Origin: Nilaparvata lugens
Lineage: Eukaryota; Arthropoda; Insecta; Hemiptera; Delphacidae
Length of the DNA: 64,000 bases
Assembly: GCF_014356525.2 (NCBI RefSeq)
Contig: NC_052505.1
Location: forward strand, 53,120,630-53,184,629
Direction: 5' to 3'
Both the position numbers and the translations under genes were made by a program. The notes beneath the pieces are model-generated. The model saw only the letters and a list, made by a program, of their open reading frames with translations, made no database searches and was not told where the DNA came from. Positions within the stretch are counted from its first letter, which is position 1, and each line of letters begins with the position of its first letter. Below are positions 45,637 to 57,300 of this stretch, in pieces.

Positions 45637-45866
45637 CTAGCAGGTAAACCGTGCTCAGCAAGGGTCTATTTTAAAAGTTGACTAATTAAAAACATGAGCG
45701 AGTAGAATCTTGAAGAGCTTGAAGTAGGTCTAAAACCATCTTCGGTTAATTATATGCAAAATTTCAAGTTAATTTCAGTCCAGTAGTTTAGGCGTGATGA
45801 TACATTAAACATAATTTTCCTATCCCGTTCGTGTATAAGCCAGTTTTTTCACTATTATAAAAAAGA
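45637..45866 (-). mobile_element. small Helitron nested in unit 2
   Basis: The copy of 43826-44055 at offset 1811, carried by the large duplication rather than by transposition. Confidence 0.6.
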
Positions 45867-46391
45867 TAAGTTCTTCAACTTGGTACTAATACTAACATAC
45901 GTGGGCATACAAGAAAAATCCATGAAAGTAAATTTCTCAGGAAATCAATTATTTCTAATTTCTAACATCAATCACAATTTCCTTACAGTGATTTTTCACA
46001 AAATAATATCATACTGCAAGGAATAAAATATTCTTTATTTGTTTAATAATTGATTATTTGATTTGATATGATTTAATATTCATGGTTTAAACAATTAATT
46101 CAAAGTAATGAAAAATCAAAGTTTGGGAAAATTGCACTTAGTGCATTATTTTCCTTATACGCCCATGATAATAAAGTGACAGAACTCAAATCTTGTTTAG
46201 AAACCTTCCTCAACTTAATGCCAACCTTACAAAATTGGATTGGGTATTACTTTACTTACCAATTTTAACCATCTGTTTCGGAGAGGTAGTATTTCTAGAT
46301 TATAGTTCTATATTAACATATTGTATGTACATTTCACATGAACATTCGTCCACTTTGATGTGTTCAAAAGTCCCACACCGACCGGGAAAAT

Positions 46392-46622
46392 AACGAGCAC
46401 GAATGTTCACTGCTTACCGAATACCAAACATCCATCCACACTACTCGTGATTCGGCCAGTATGCGAGGTGTTCGCCGAATGCCGCATGCCTGGAGCCGGC
46501 TGAAACAACGAGCACGAATGTTCGCTGCTCGCTGAATAGACAAACATCCATCCACACTACTACGGATTGGGCGAGTCGCTGGTCGGTGTTTGCCGAATGA
46601 TGCATGTCTGGAGCCGGCTTTA
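46392..46622 (+). repeat. 115 bp monomers at the right end of the inner element
   Basis: One monomer (46392-46506) is identical to those of the large array except for a G to A change near 46416. A second (46507-46622) is clearly diverged (GCTCGCTGAATAGAC, ACTACTACGGATTGGGC) and forms the right TIR. The diverged one is probably the ancestral end and the others are its amplified relatives. Confidence 0.85.
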
Positions 46623-46752
46623 GAGTATAAGGTAAAGCTTATTCATATAAAAATGAGCAAATGCTTTTGCTTCTACCTTTTGCTCATGAGCAAAACCTTA
46701 TGCTCCATGCTCTTGCTCATGAGCATTTGCTCTGGTTTTATTCATATGGGCC

Positions 46753-49599
46753 AATATCTCAATGTAACTTGGTAAAAAATATGCAGCTGTGTAGACTATT
46801 AATTGCATGCCTCATTGAATGCAATTTTTATGCACTATTAAATGAATTATTGATTGCGTGCAATAACGCATGGAGATAATAACTAAAATAGCAGCAGTTA
46901 GATTCTCTAACTTTCTCTGCTTTGAACTCGCGCTGTCCTGTTGCCAGTATGTCTTGAAGGAGATCAGCTTTTGATGTTAGCATTTTTGATACATCAACCC
47001 GAACAGCAATTAGCCGTTTCCAAAGCGATATCTCGCCAACACGACATACAGACAGAATTTACTCTGATGGACAGTATAAGAGGAGGCTGCGGTCTATAAC
47101 TGCGCGAGGTCTACTGTTCACAGAACTACCAGTTATGAAAGTTTTCCATTCTTATGACAATACTTGATAATCATATTGGATGAATATGATACTTTCACAC
47201 ACCACGAGAAAAATTGGATAGCAGCTGTACTGAGAAAAGTAATCTACTTCAAACTGTCAGCTGTCCTTATAGGATCTCAACGCTTCCCATCCAGTGGCAA
47301 CGCTTCACGTTGGCAGCAATCTGACTGACTGCAGTTATTCACTATACCGTCGTCAGATCACTCCCTCTCCGTCTAACAGTGACGTCACTCAACAACGACA
47401 AAGCAATAATGCAATGTCAATAGAATGTGTTTCCCTCATAATATGAGCGGCCGACACCAACTGCTTCAATTTTCAATCAAGTTGCACTCGTCTTCAAGTG
47501 ACTCTCTACATTCGAAGAGTGTATAAATGTGTATTTTCATTTTGCATTTGGTTTCAATTGAAAATCAACATGAGTGAATGATATTAGTTTTGGAGTGGAG
47601 ATTGCTCTCGTAGAATTTAATGCTGTAGAACTTTGCTCTTCTCGTGTATCAAGTTCACGTTATGAAAGTGTGAATATACAAAATATTCCATGAACAGTCC
47701 CCCAAAGTTAATATCAAATACTCAAGTATCTTCATATCCTGATCACAATGTATAATTTTATTTTGTTTATTATGACAATGGAGAATTGATTCATGGTTGC
47801 TTTGTGCTACCGGTCCATCTTTAATTTTTTTCATCACATGAAAAGAAATGATGATTTTATTCTGCTTGCTATGGTCGCGTACTATATTATTAGTACTGTT
47901 GCACTGTATTGGAATTCGCAGATTAGAGATGTGAAGTCCTGAAATTCCTCTTCCTCTTCCTCCTCATCCATGGAATAATAACAGCTTGGCAAGAGTCACA
48001 GTCAAACTGATTATGAAATTTATTCGAAACTATTCGATTATGATAGTTGAATGATATACAGTAATAAGTGAGTAATATAATCACCCAATATGAGAACCCT
48101 TCAATCAGTTGGAGACTGTTGTATATATAATACTGTAACTTTCAGGATAAGTTATTGGTCGAATACTCTACCTCATGACGTACAACTGAATTTCAACCCC
48201 TCATCTATAATACTTGTATCCAAAATGGCGATTTACCAATCATTTCTGCAAAAACTAAAACTTCAATCAGCCGCTTTAAATATTGTAAAGTAAGAAATTG
48301 CTGCGCTTCATACTATTACTCTTTTTACATGACGTGTATTCAATGATGAGTCTTCAGTTTCATAGTTGGGGGCCAATTTGTACATTAATTTGTATATGGT
48401 TATCATTTATACTCATATCACATGAAAATCTTGGAATAGAGAATAATTGAACAATCACAGCATGATAACCACTCTGCAATTGAGCATCACAAATTTCAAC
48501 TTTTTTGCTACTCATTTCTCAGATCCACCAGAATTCATTATCCATTTACCAGAGTGTACATGTTCAATTTTCGTATCCATACTCCTATCATATGCTTTGG
48601 TACTATTTATTAGTTGAATGATTCAGTACCTCAGTATACCACTTCTATACTTAACAGTATTTCACTACTCAGTACATGATTTAAATTAAAATCACTTGAG
48701 TGTTCTCGGATAGTTCAGAGCAGATTGACAGAACAATGCTAGTTCGTCAATGACTCAAAAAATTCTGTATCTCTACTCTTGTATACTTTCTAATACAGTG
48801 TAAGATGCAGTTCTTCTGTCTGATTGATATTGTTGAAGACAGCAATATAAAATTCTCCATTATTTTATTGGAGAGCGTATAACAGCAAAACTAATTCAAC
48901 GGGAAAGGAATGAGATATGAAGTGCCTGGAATGTTTAGTTTGTTTGTGAAGCATATTTTAAAGAGCTCTCTCACTAAACGAAGAACATCAGCGAAATGTG
49001 AAATTCCACTTCCACTACCGACCGGCTGCTCAATAATAGAACTTTATGCAGACGGAAGCAGTTGAACTCTTGAACTAACTTTCGTTGAATTTTTCTTCCC
49101 TTAAACGAGGAAAACTGGTCTGAAATGCTGAGAGCAACCAGAGAACTGAGGTAAGCTGAAGTGAAATTAGCCAGTCAATCACTTTCCCTCGTCATAACAA
49201 GTGCTGAAAAACGAAAACGTTTTGTGAGATCACAGATTTTGAGGTGAAACCCAGAAATTACTCGTTTACCTTCGAAACCAAATCTGAATCTAGATCTCTA
49301 TTTGCTCCTGGATGATCATTTCATCCATGTTTGAGCCTTACAATGATCTGTTTCTTTATAAGTATTGCAACTGGAATTCATATTGTTAGATTTTATTACT
49401 AGGACTGTCATGGTTCAATCGAGTGCTCTCTTTTTATCAGTGTTTGTCTCTGGAACAAATTTTCTTCACTACAGAAATTTATATCCTTCAGCTTGCATGA
49501 ATTAATGCAAGAACTAATTAAGTAGAGCATGAACTAATCAAGTAGAGCTCTTGCTTTGAACACTGGTGTATCTGTAATTGATGCGCATTGACCTGACTG
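46753..49599. other. unassigned stretch
   Basis: 47100-47140 (GAGGTCTACTGTTCACAGAA) recurs in reverse at 56585-56615, the only internal link found. Frames at 47655-47837 and 48090-48293 show no domain. No RNA gene is seen. Confidence 0.35.
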
Positions 49600-50218
49600 G
49601 GTCTCTAGTCACTTAGCTCATGGCATACAATTGTGGGGAAACTATTCCACAATTATCACTCTTTTCAGACTGCAGAAGAGGGCTGTAATAATTATCTTTA
49701 ATGATTCATCCCAAGTTTCATGTAGAGCACTATTCCGTAGATTAAGGTTATTGACTCTGTCTTCACTTTATGTACTCTCGTGATGTTTATGTTAAAAAGC
49801 ACCTAAGTAATTTCAGAGTGAATAGTGATATCCATAGTTACCTCACATGAAGCAGCCTTCATATTGAGTTGAGAGCAATCAATATACACGCTTTCAGAAA
49901 AATTGGGAATACATGTCTGCAAAGCTATTCAATGAACTTGATGTGGACGTTCGAACGATGAACGTCCCATAATTCAAGACTCACTTGAGGGATCTGCTAT
50001 TGGAAAGGTGCCTGTATTCTGTGAGAGAGTTGTCTTCGGACAAACCTCACATAATATGTCACATTGTTAATGGTGTTAGGCGTCTAAGTGTCTGCTATTA
50101 TTTTATTGTATTATTTCCAGTGTTACTAATTGTATTGTCGGCCTTTGTATGCTATTGTAGAAAATGACATTGTTTGTAACACTTCTATTTTCCTCAAAAA
50201 TAAAAGATTGATTGATCA
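49600..50218 (+). pseudogene. LINE C-terminal fragment with GATT tail
   Basis: Across three frames the strand encodes HGIQLWGNYSTIITLFRLQK, RAVIIIF, SCRALFRRLRLLTLSSLYVL, VNSDIHSYLT, IELRAINIHAF, AKLFNELDVDVRTMNVP and LRDLLLERCLYSVRE, the ordered C-terminal blocks of a CR1/L2/Jockey-superfamily ORF2. A 3' UTR of about 90 bp ends AATAAAAGATTGATTGATC, a short-repeat tail. Several indels disrupt the frames. It differs from the fragment at 9845. Confidence 0.8.
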
Positions 50219-52139
50219 ATATCCGTGGAAACCAGATCAGAGATACGTTTCAAAAAATCTTGAAGCTTGTGATATATTCATATAGAAAATAGTTAATGAG
50301 ATTCCCTCATTTTATTATTAATTCAAAATAATCTATGGAAGAAGAGAGCCTCAGATCAGCTCTTAACCAAGTGCTTCAACCTAACTTGATTTACTTTGAT
50401 ACTTTGAGCGTTTTACAAGGCTTTAGTGTCAACTAAAATAGTTGTTTATGAGTCATTGCTTTTGCACCTATAAAATGGGTAAATATGAAAATGAAAATAT
50501 TTAGTAAGCTGATATTAGTGATTACTTTTAAAGTTGAACCAGCGCAAATTTTATGTTGTACCGATGAACAGACTATACACTATATATCTTGTATGACTTC
50601 AATCTATTGAACCGGTGTGAATGCAACATAGGACAGAGACACATCTCATAATATATATCTGTCTCATTCATCGTGCTGGAGTAGTAGGCTGATTGCCTCG
50701 GTTTCAGGTGAGGATCAAAGGCGACTCCAGTATTAGTTTTGTACTGCACCACTACACATTCAATTATCAATTAATTATCATCCAACTAGTAATTGATATG
50801 CAACTGTTCTGTTGCCGCTACCGCTAGACGCTACTAGTGGCCTTGTCTCGGTCTCGGATAATGGATCCCATGGGATTGCCCGGCTGTGCGTGTGTGTGTG
50901 AGAGATAGAGAGTGATCTGGAGAGTGTGAGAATGCAAGTAAGATAGTGTGAGAGAGGAAAATTGATTAAGAGAGTGAGAGTGGTTGAGAAAGAGTGACAG
51001 AATTAGAGAGTGAATGGGTGGTAAGGAGAGAGAGAGTGAGTGAGAAACAGAGAAAGTGTGAGAGGGAAAGATAATGTGGGAGGGGGAGTGTTAGAGAGAT
51101 AAAGGGAATGACATGATAATAATGTGTGAGCTCATATACGATCACCTGATATAATTGTGTGGGTGACATCGTATATTTCTAGATATGATTTATCTGGTTT
51201 GATAGTATATATTGTTATTGGGGATACTGAAATAATTGTATTGAATATTGTTAATCTGTAATGGGATCATACGTTAGTAACAGTAGAGGCTTGAGAAAAC
51301 ATTCGAATTTGAGAGAGCTCGAATCAATTTTTCCAAAAGATGCTGCTTCAACAGTCATCACTACAGAAGAACTTTGAGTTTTGTAAGTGATCATTTGAAG
51401 AATCAATTTTTTTAGGAAGTATATTCAATTCAAACTTATTTATTTCGAGGATTAGCTACAAAAAATTGGAATTGCCAATATCACTCTTGTTGAGTAAATG
51501 ATTCTGTGTACAACTGAGCCGCTTTCATGTTGACAATAAATTCTGTCGGAATAAAAGGCTCAGATGTCGTGCGTCACCCTGAGGTGCGACGATTTCGATC
51601 TGGCCAACAATGTAGTCTAAATTCTAGTGATTTGAGGGTTTTGGAAATGAGAACATTGACATTGGCATAATAACATGATATGCGGTTGACTGGCTGCTCT
51701 TACAATGGAACAGTCAAAAAATAATAACTGATTCCAAAAAAAACATTCTTCACGTAAAAAATTGAATCATCCTGTCTTCCAGAAAGACCAAAATTTACGT
51801 GGTCACAACTGATATTGTAGTTGGAAATGTCAAGAACTTATATAGGATCCATCGTCATCGAGTCCGGTGTCCAAAATGTTGATAGATAAAGATGAAGGAT
51901 GACCTCCAGGCATTTGCAGTCCCGGATCCAGGGCTCTGACTTTTGGGGGAAAGGTGACTGCGGTGGTTGTCCGGGGACCCACCCCCGTTCGTCTCCCCTA
52001 AACGGAAAATTGTTGGTGTTTTTAATCGAAAACAGCATTTGAGGGCTTCATTCTTCGATATATTATATTAGATTTTTTGATTTCTTCATTGAAATGCTAA
52101 GTTCATGATACTCTTTTCTACGCCCTTAACCTTTTTCTT
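50219..52139. other. unassigned stretch with a GA-rich tract
   Basis: 50890-51120 is GA-rich (GAGAGATAGAGAG, GTGAGAGAGG) without strict periodicity. No gene recognised elsewhere. 51900-52010 is GC-richer with no product. Confidence 0.35.
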
Positions 52140-52400
52140 CGAACATCACTTAGAAGAGGCCCCGAAATAGAAGAGGCCCCCCCCAGGATACGCGGGCATA
52201 CCTGTGCATCGAGCTACTGGTGATTAAAGGTAGGCGCGTGCCGTCCGTCCGATGGCGATCTGTGTGCGTCTACCTTTAATCGGAAATGGTCTTTCGGTCC
52301 CCCACGGCAAGGTCAGATATCCTATATGACCGGCCATTTCGCTCGGCGAATTCGTGAGCCCTCGATCGACAGCGAGGCATCTTCATAGCTCAATACAAGA
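52140..52400. other. GC-rich island with a 16-bp stem hairpin
   Basis: GATTAAAGGTAGGCGC (52222) and GCGTCTACCTTTAATC (ending 52281) pair with one mismatch around a 28-base GC-rich loop (CCGTCCGTCCGATGG). The island is far above local GC. It could be a small transposon or an RNA-structure element; I recognise neither. Confidence 0.4.
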
Positions 52401-54210
52401 ATACACGTATACAAAAGCCAGCAACAGAAGTATCAACTACTTGGTGATGCTGAAATGAGTCACATACTTCAAGTTGTATTCAATGTATGATTGAATTTTA
52501 AATTTTCATGGAATTATTCAATGAATATAACACATATAAACGAGTATAATTCACGCGACGTTATTTCAGATACAATAATAAACTTGAAATGTAAATTGAA
52601 ATTTCGTGAAAATTATCTAGGCCTATGATTCAACCATGAAATATTACAAGTACCTTAATACAATATTTTTTAATGAGAAATAAATTATCTTCTTGTGATA
52701 CGAAATGTTCACACTAAATAAGTTATTCATGTTAAAAGTCATAGATCCATTTTAATCATTACTGCATTATATAAATAACTGTTTTCGATAATTATTGTCT
52801 TCGTTTAAGCAATTGAATGGATATTGAACCAAATTATAGATGGTAAGTTAGTACATGGTGTAATGAGCTTCCTGGGGGTTTACCTTATGTAGGTCATCTT
52901 GTAATGTGTCCCACGTTGTTTGAAGTTCACCTCCGCCCGGGAGCAGGAAGGTCAATACAAAGAATGAGTTGAATGAGTCTGGAGTAATCAGTCTGGGAGG
53001 TGGTTATTCTCTCCTTTCGACTCAATTACACCGTCCTCATAGAACTCAATAAAAATATAAAAATAAGATCCAATCACAGATGATGGAATGTGGTGTAATG
53101 TGGTGTTTGCGAATGACTCAATAAGCTCAACACTTCCGGTTGACTCCAACGGCCAAGAATATAGTTCAAGGAGGCCTTTGCTCGATTTATAACTATAACT
53201 TGTGAGTTTGCCAAACACGGGATAATTGATAACAAACTTCAAATATATTGCACACTAACAATCCACACTCTACACGAAAAATCACAGTTTAACATGTGCA
53301 ACACGTTCAACGCTGTGATAGTATTTGAAGAGACTATATTTAAAGCCTTTAGCTGGATATTTGATTCAACAAAGTCCAGATATTGAACTGGAGAGGTTTG
53401 ATAATACTTGATGAATAAATTAATTACTAGCCTTGAGCGACTGAAACTCAGGGGGCTGGCGTGGAAAGCAAGGAATGAGATTGCAATTAATACAAGTTTC
53501 ATGTATTGTCGGAGACTCACAGTTTCAAATAATTCGTCGTTAGCGCTTTGTTATATTTTATCGATGCACTGCACTGTGCATTGGGCCCAATACAAAATGT
53601 TGAAATGGAAAATTACTCACTCGATGCCTTCGGATAAAAATTGACTGGACCTTGGATATGGCCGCTCACGGTGTGACACAGGCAGGGTGTCGGCGGCTAA
53701 GTTCGGTGACGTTTTAATTTTTTATATTCCACTTCACTCCGTAATCAATTAAAAAATTATAAGAAACGGTACTTGGTGCTGATTTACAGTTATTTAGGAA
53801 ATTTACTTTAACATTTAAAGCAATTGAAGCAGGGAACATTCAACCATGGTTAATTACCGCTGGACGATCATCTGGAAAAGTGGTTATTCTCGAAAATACA
53901 TTCATACACCCCTGAATGAATAAATCCGGGCTTTTAATTGGTTGATTTAATTAGAAATTGCTTTCGTCATGATGACGTTTTCGAATGAAGAAAGTAGTTC
54001 TCAGATACAGTGATTCAAAATCAGTAACTTACATAAATTTGAAACAGGGATATTTTTTTAATACAAAAAAAGTCGAACCTCTTAAAACATACCGTATGGA
54101 GCTAGCTTCTCCCTTATCAGACATCACATTCACGTAGTGATTACAAAAATCACTGACCTACGATAACATTGGCACAAGTCGTATGATACAGTGATGTGAA
54201 GTGCGGGGAA
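52401..54210. other. mostly unassigned; weak coding-like patches on the minus strand
   Basis: Minus 52990-52876 stays open as LITPDSFNSFFVLTFLLPGG and ELQTTWDTLQDDLHK and ends AAG|GTAAAC, a donor-like junction. Upstream minus frames 53520-53239 and 53242-52988 abut with a shift. None matches a family I can name. This may be exon remnants or chance. Confidence 0.2.
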
Positions 54211-54927
54211 TCTATATATATAAAAGCGAAATGGCACTCACTCACAGACTGACTGACTCACTCACTCACTCACTCACTCGCAGAACTAAAAATCCTTCGG
54301 ACCAAAAACGTTCAAATTTGGTAGGTATTTTCAGTTTGCCCTTTAGAGGCGCACTAAGAAATCTTTTGGCGATATTTTGACTCTAAGGGTGATTTTAAGG
54401 GTTTAAAGTTCGTCTTTTAGCATGAGTATACTCTTCTTATTCCAATATCTTAAAATTATAATTGAAATGTCCATACCATATGTTGATATAGAACTATAAT
54501 CTAGAGAGAGTACCTCTTCGAAACAGTTGTTCTGGTAACTAAATTAAAAATTTTGTCAGGTTGGCATTAAGTTGAGTTGACTTTGTTAGGTTGGCACCAA
54601 GTTGAAGATTGAAATGCATTTATCCAGGACCTCCTAAATACCAATTTATCCAGTAACTCCTAAATGCCTATTTAGGAGGTCCTGATTTATCGCGGAAAAA
54701 TTGATTGGGTACTGCTACTTCGATCAGAGCTATTCCTGGGAATATAATATTACTAGCCGTCAGGCAAGCTTTGCTCGCCATTTCCGTTAAGCCAGACGTT
54801 TAGTCTGGACCCCCGACTGGATTGTCTAACATATGATAAAAATATGACTTAACATTTCAAATTTGGTAGGAGTGTTCAGTTGGCCCTTTAGAGTCGCAAT
54901 AAGACGGATTTGGGAAAATTTCCAAAG

Positions 54928-55230
54928 ATACGCCCAAAATCTGCGTTTTTTAGCGTTTTCTCAGCTTTATCGAGAATAAATGATCAGAAAATGTTCAAAT
55001 TTACTACAGAAGCTCAGCTGGGGTGCAATAATGCTGTGTTAGTAGGAATTTGAAATAATGCCAAAGATACGCCCAAAATCTGCGTTTTCCAGCGATTTTT
55101 GCGCTTTCTCAGTTTCATCGAGAAGAAATGAACAGAAAATGTTTAAATTTACCACAGAAGCTCAGATGGGGTGCAATAATGTTGTGTTACAAGGAATTTG
55201 AAATAAAGCCAAAGATACGCCCAAAATTAT
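54928..55230 (+). repeat. about 140 bp tandem repeat, 3 units
   Basis: GATACGCCCAAAAT recurs at 54928, 55066 and 55214, each followed by a CGTTTTCTCAGC-like stretch and ACAGAAGCTCAGCTGGGGTG. Copy 1 has a related but shorter series. Confidence 0.75.
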
Positions 55231-55367
55231 CGTTTTCTCAGCTTTGCTGCGTTTCCTCACCTTTTTCAATAAGAAAATATATGATTATGGAAATATATTA
55301 AAAAAAGTACACAGGTTTAGCTGAGGTGGAAGAATTTTTTTCGCCAAAAATACGCCGATATAGTAAT

Positions 55368-55700
55368 AGGTGTTTTTCGAGATCAATTTGACATAATGCG
55401 TTCAAATTCGGTACAGAGGTTCCACTGAGGTCTTCATGCAGGCGTTTCGCTGAGGTCTACATGCAGAGGTTCCGCTGAGGTCTACTTGCAGGCGTAACAG
55501 GTGTTTTTCGAGATCAAATTGACATAATACGTTCTAATTCGTTACAGAGGTTCCGCTGAGGTGTACATGCAGGCGTTCCGCTGAGGTCTACATGCAGAGG
55601 TTCCGCTGAGGTCTACATGCAGGCGTAACAGGTGTTTTTCGAGATCAAATTGACATAATACGTTCTAATTCGTTACAGAGGTTCCGCTGAGGTCTACATC
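55368..55700 (+). repeat. 131 bp tandem repeat, 3 units, with a 27-28 bp subrepeat
   Basis: AGGTGTTTTTCGAGATCAA occurs at 55368, 55499 and 55630. Within each unit GGTTCCGCTGAGGTCTACAT and GCAG repeat two or three times. Confidence 0.85.
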
Positions 55701-55814
55701 CAGGCGAGCAAAGCGAGCCCGCTGATCTCATTATTGGACGATCCAGTCGGTGGTCCAGGGGGCGGAGCCCCCTGGCTAGACGGATATGGTCAGCGAAGCG
55801 AGCCTGACGGCTAG

Positions 55815-57000
55815 TAAAAAATAATTTCTATAAATAAATTTTAAATTCCACGGAAGATAATACGGCAATAGTAAGGAATTACTTATTTTGGTAATAACGG
55901 TACAAAGATAAGCGTTTAAGAATAAGATTCTTTATTTCGCATCCAATTTACAACAACAGAACAGCACACAAAACTAGAAAAAAATAAGATAGCAAATAAG
56001 AATAATAAAACAATACTTAAGATAACTTTTCAACTGAATAAATATGAAATTTGCTGACAATACTAATTGTATTAATTCTCTTTATAGGATGATGAGATGT
56101 AATCTAGCACAGCTACTCTGTTTTACAAAAATACACCATAATTAGGCTAATGCACGAAATAAAATACTGCATGCAAAGGCCTTGATGACAAGGTCACGTT
56201 CGCATTGCAGGAGCATCACTGAACAGAACTAAAGGACAGTTCAAAACAAGCAAAACTTAACTTAATAAATAATAATGACAATAGATAAAATATATTATAG
56301 TTTGACAGGTGATTGCCTATAACCACAATTCAACTACTATATACCGGTGAGTAAACACAGCTTTAATTTTTTTATTTTATTGCATGTTGTCATCCAATAT
56401 TTTCTAATTCAACAAGATATTTTAAAAATTCAAATATGAAAAATAAAGAACATTTATACTTCTCGTCTATTGACAGGTGAATAATTTATGAGGCTGTGCT
56501 CCTTCGACATATTTTAAAAACTTGTTGATTAAAAGAGGTTAGTTTTCCAATAATTCATATTCATAACAATAATTTTACTAGTAGTTCTGTGAACAGTAGA
56601 CCTCATGCAGTATTCTCATCCACAAGTACGAGATGTCAACTGTTTTAAATGTTAACATACTCAGTTCACTTTTGAATTTGTATAAACAAAATATTGAAAC
56701 CAAAGACCTTAAAGCTACGATTAGACCAAATTTATTGAAAAAAATGTTAATAACTCAATCCTTTCAGATTATATATTAGATTGAACATAACTTATCATAC
56801 ACATGATGAACATATGTGTTTGTCAACTTCCGTTCAATCTAATAGAATCTATAAGGATTAAGTTATAACCATTTTGTTAATAACTCTGGTGTAAACCCAG
56901 CTTAAAGATGCATACCTCTTCAATGTCTTTGATTGAAACTATAGACCTTATACAAATACAGTGATAGACTGGCTTCTCCACACATCTGTGTAATCACTTG
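55815..57000. other. unassigned stretch; possible LINE 3' end near its start
   Basis: On the minus strand about 56000-55925 reads GGATGCGAAATAAAGAATC, a polyadenylation-like tail typical of an insect LINE or gene 3' end, but nothing coding precedes it. 56585-56615 is the inverse copy of a block at 47100-47140. Confidence 0.3.
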
Positions 57001-57300
57001 TCAGCTGATTTATGATGAATAATTCTATAGTCTTATTTTTGCTCCAATATTGGCGTATGAAGGAGGCTCCTTTTTCCTTTTATATTATCCTTGAAATGTA
57101 AAATTTCCAAAAACCTTGTATATACGTCGACGCGCAATTAAAAAAGGAACATACCTGTCAAATTTCATGAAAATCTATTACCGCGTTCCGCCGTAAATGC
57201 GCAACATAAAAATATATAAACATATAAACATTTTTAATCATTTAAACATTAAGAGAAATGCCAAACTGTCGACTTGAATCTTGGACCTCACTTCGTTCGG
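57001..57300 (-). repeat. interspersed repeat shared with 41295-41612
   Basis: This is the reverse-oriented relative of the block at 41295. The GCGTTCCGCCGTAAATGCGC segment is the clearest landmark. Confidence 0.8.

Larger units (their letters stand above)
45149..46506 (+). repeat. 1811 bp direct duplication, unit 2
   Basis: This is the second copy of the unit beginning at 43338. Here the array has only one full 115 bp monomer plus a diverged terminal version. The near identity of the two units suggests a recent unequal exchange. Confidence 0.9.
42093..46622. mobile_element. inner 4.5 kb TIR element with internal duplication and satellite
   Basis: The ends TAAAGCCGGCTCCAGACATG (42093) and its reverse complement (ending 46622) are identical over 20 bp and continue as TCATTCGGCAA. 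They are flanked by GAGCATAAGG and GAGTATAAGG, a 10-bp target duplication with one mismatch, inside the outer element. The direct repeat can be extended to 16 bp, so the exact ends are ambiguous. A 9-10 bp duplication suggests a Mutator-like transposon, but no transposase is visible. Contents are a 1.2 kb AT-rich left part, then two 1.8 kb units each ending in 115 bp monomers. Confidence 0.65.
41648..46752. mobile_element. outer TIR element of GAGCAAATGCTC motifs, split by an insertion
   Basis: The left end GGGCCATATGAATAAA and the right end (reverse complement) GGCCCATATGAATAAA differ at one base and are flanked by AAT on both sides, a 3-bp duplication. Both ends are packed with GAGCATTTGCT, AGCTTTTGCTC and TGCTCATGAGCA words in both orientations. 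Removing the inner element (42093-46622) leaves about 560 bp with no protein, a MITE-like size. A Harbinger-like affiliation would fit GG ends and 3-bp duplications but is only a suggestion. Confidence 0.65.
54211..55814 (+). mobile_element. non-autonomous Helitron-like element, copy 2
   Basis: The element starts A|TCTATATATATAAAAGCG and ends AGCGAAGCGAGCCTGACGG followed by CTAG|T. The 5' third (54211-54752) matches copy 1 (22025-21511). Then an inverted 3' end (54753) begins a 1062 bp segment that finishes with the true 3' end. Relative to copy 1 it has gained internal tandem repeats (about 140 bp x3 at 54928-55230, and 131 bp x3 at 55368-55700). It encodes no protein. Confidence 0.7.

Noticed and set aside
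53239..53520. Chemoreceptor C-terminus (odorant or gustatory receptor)
   Set aside because: Hydrophobic spacing is loosely similar, but the TY or YS signature residues are absent and no further transmembrane segments line up.
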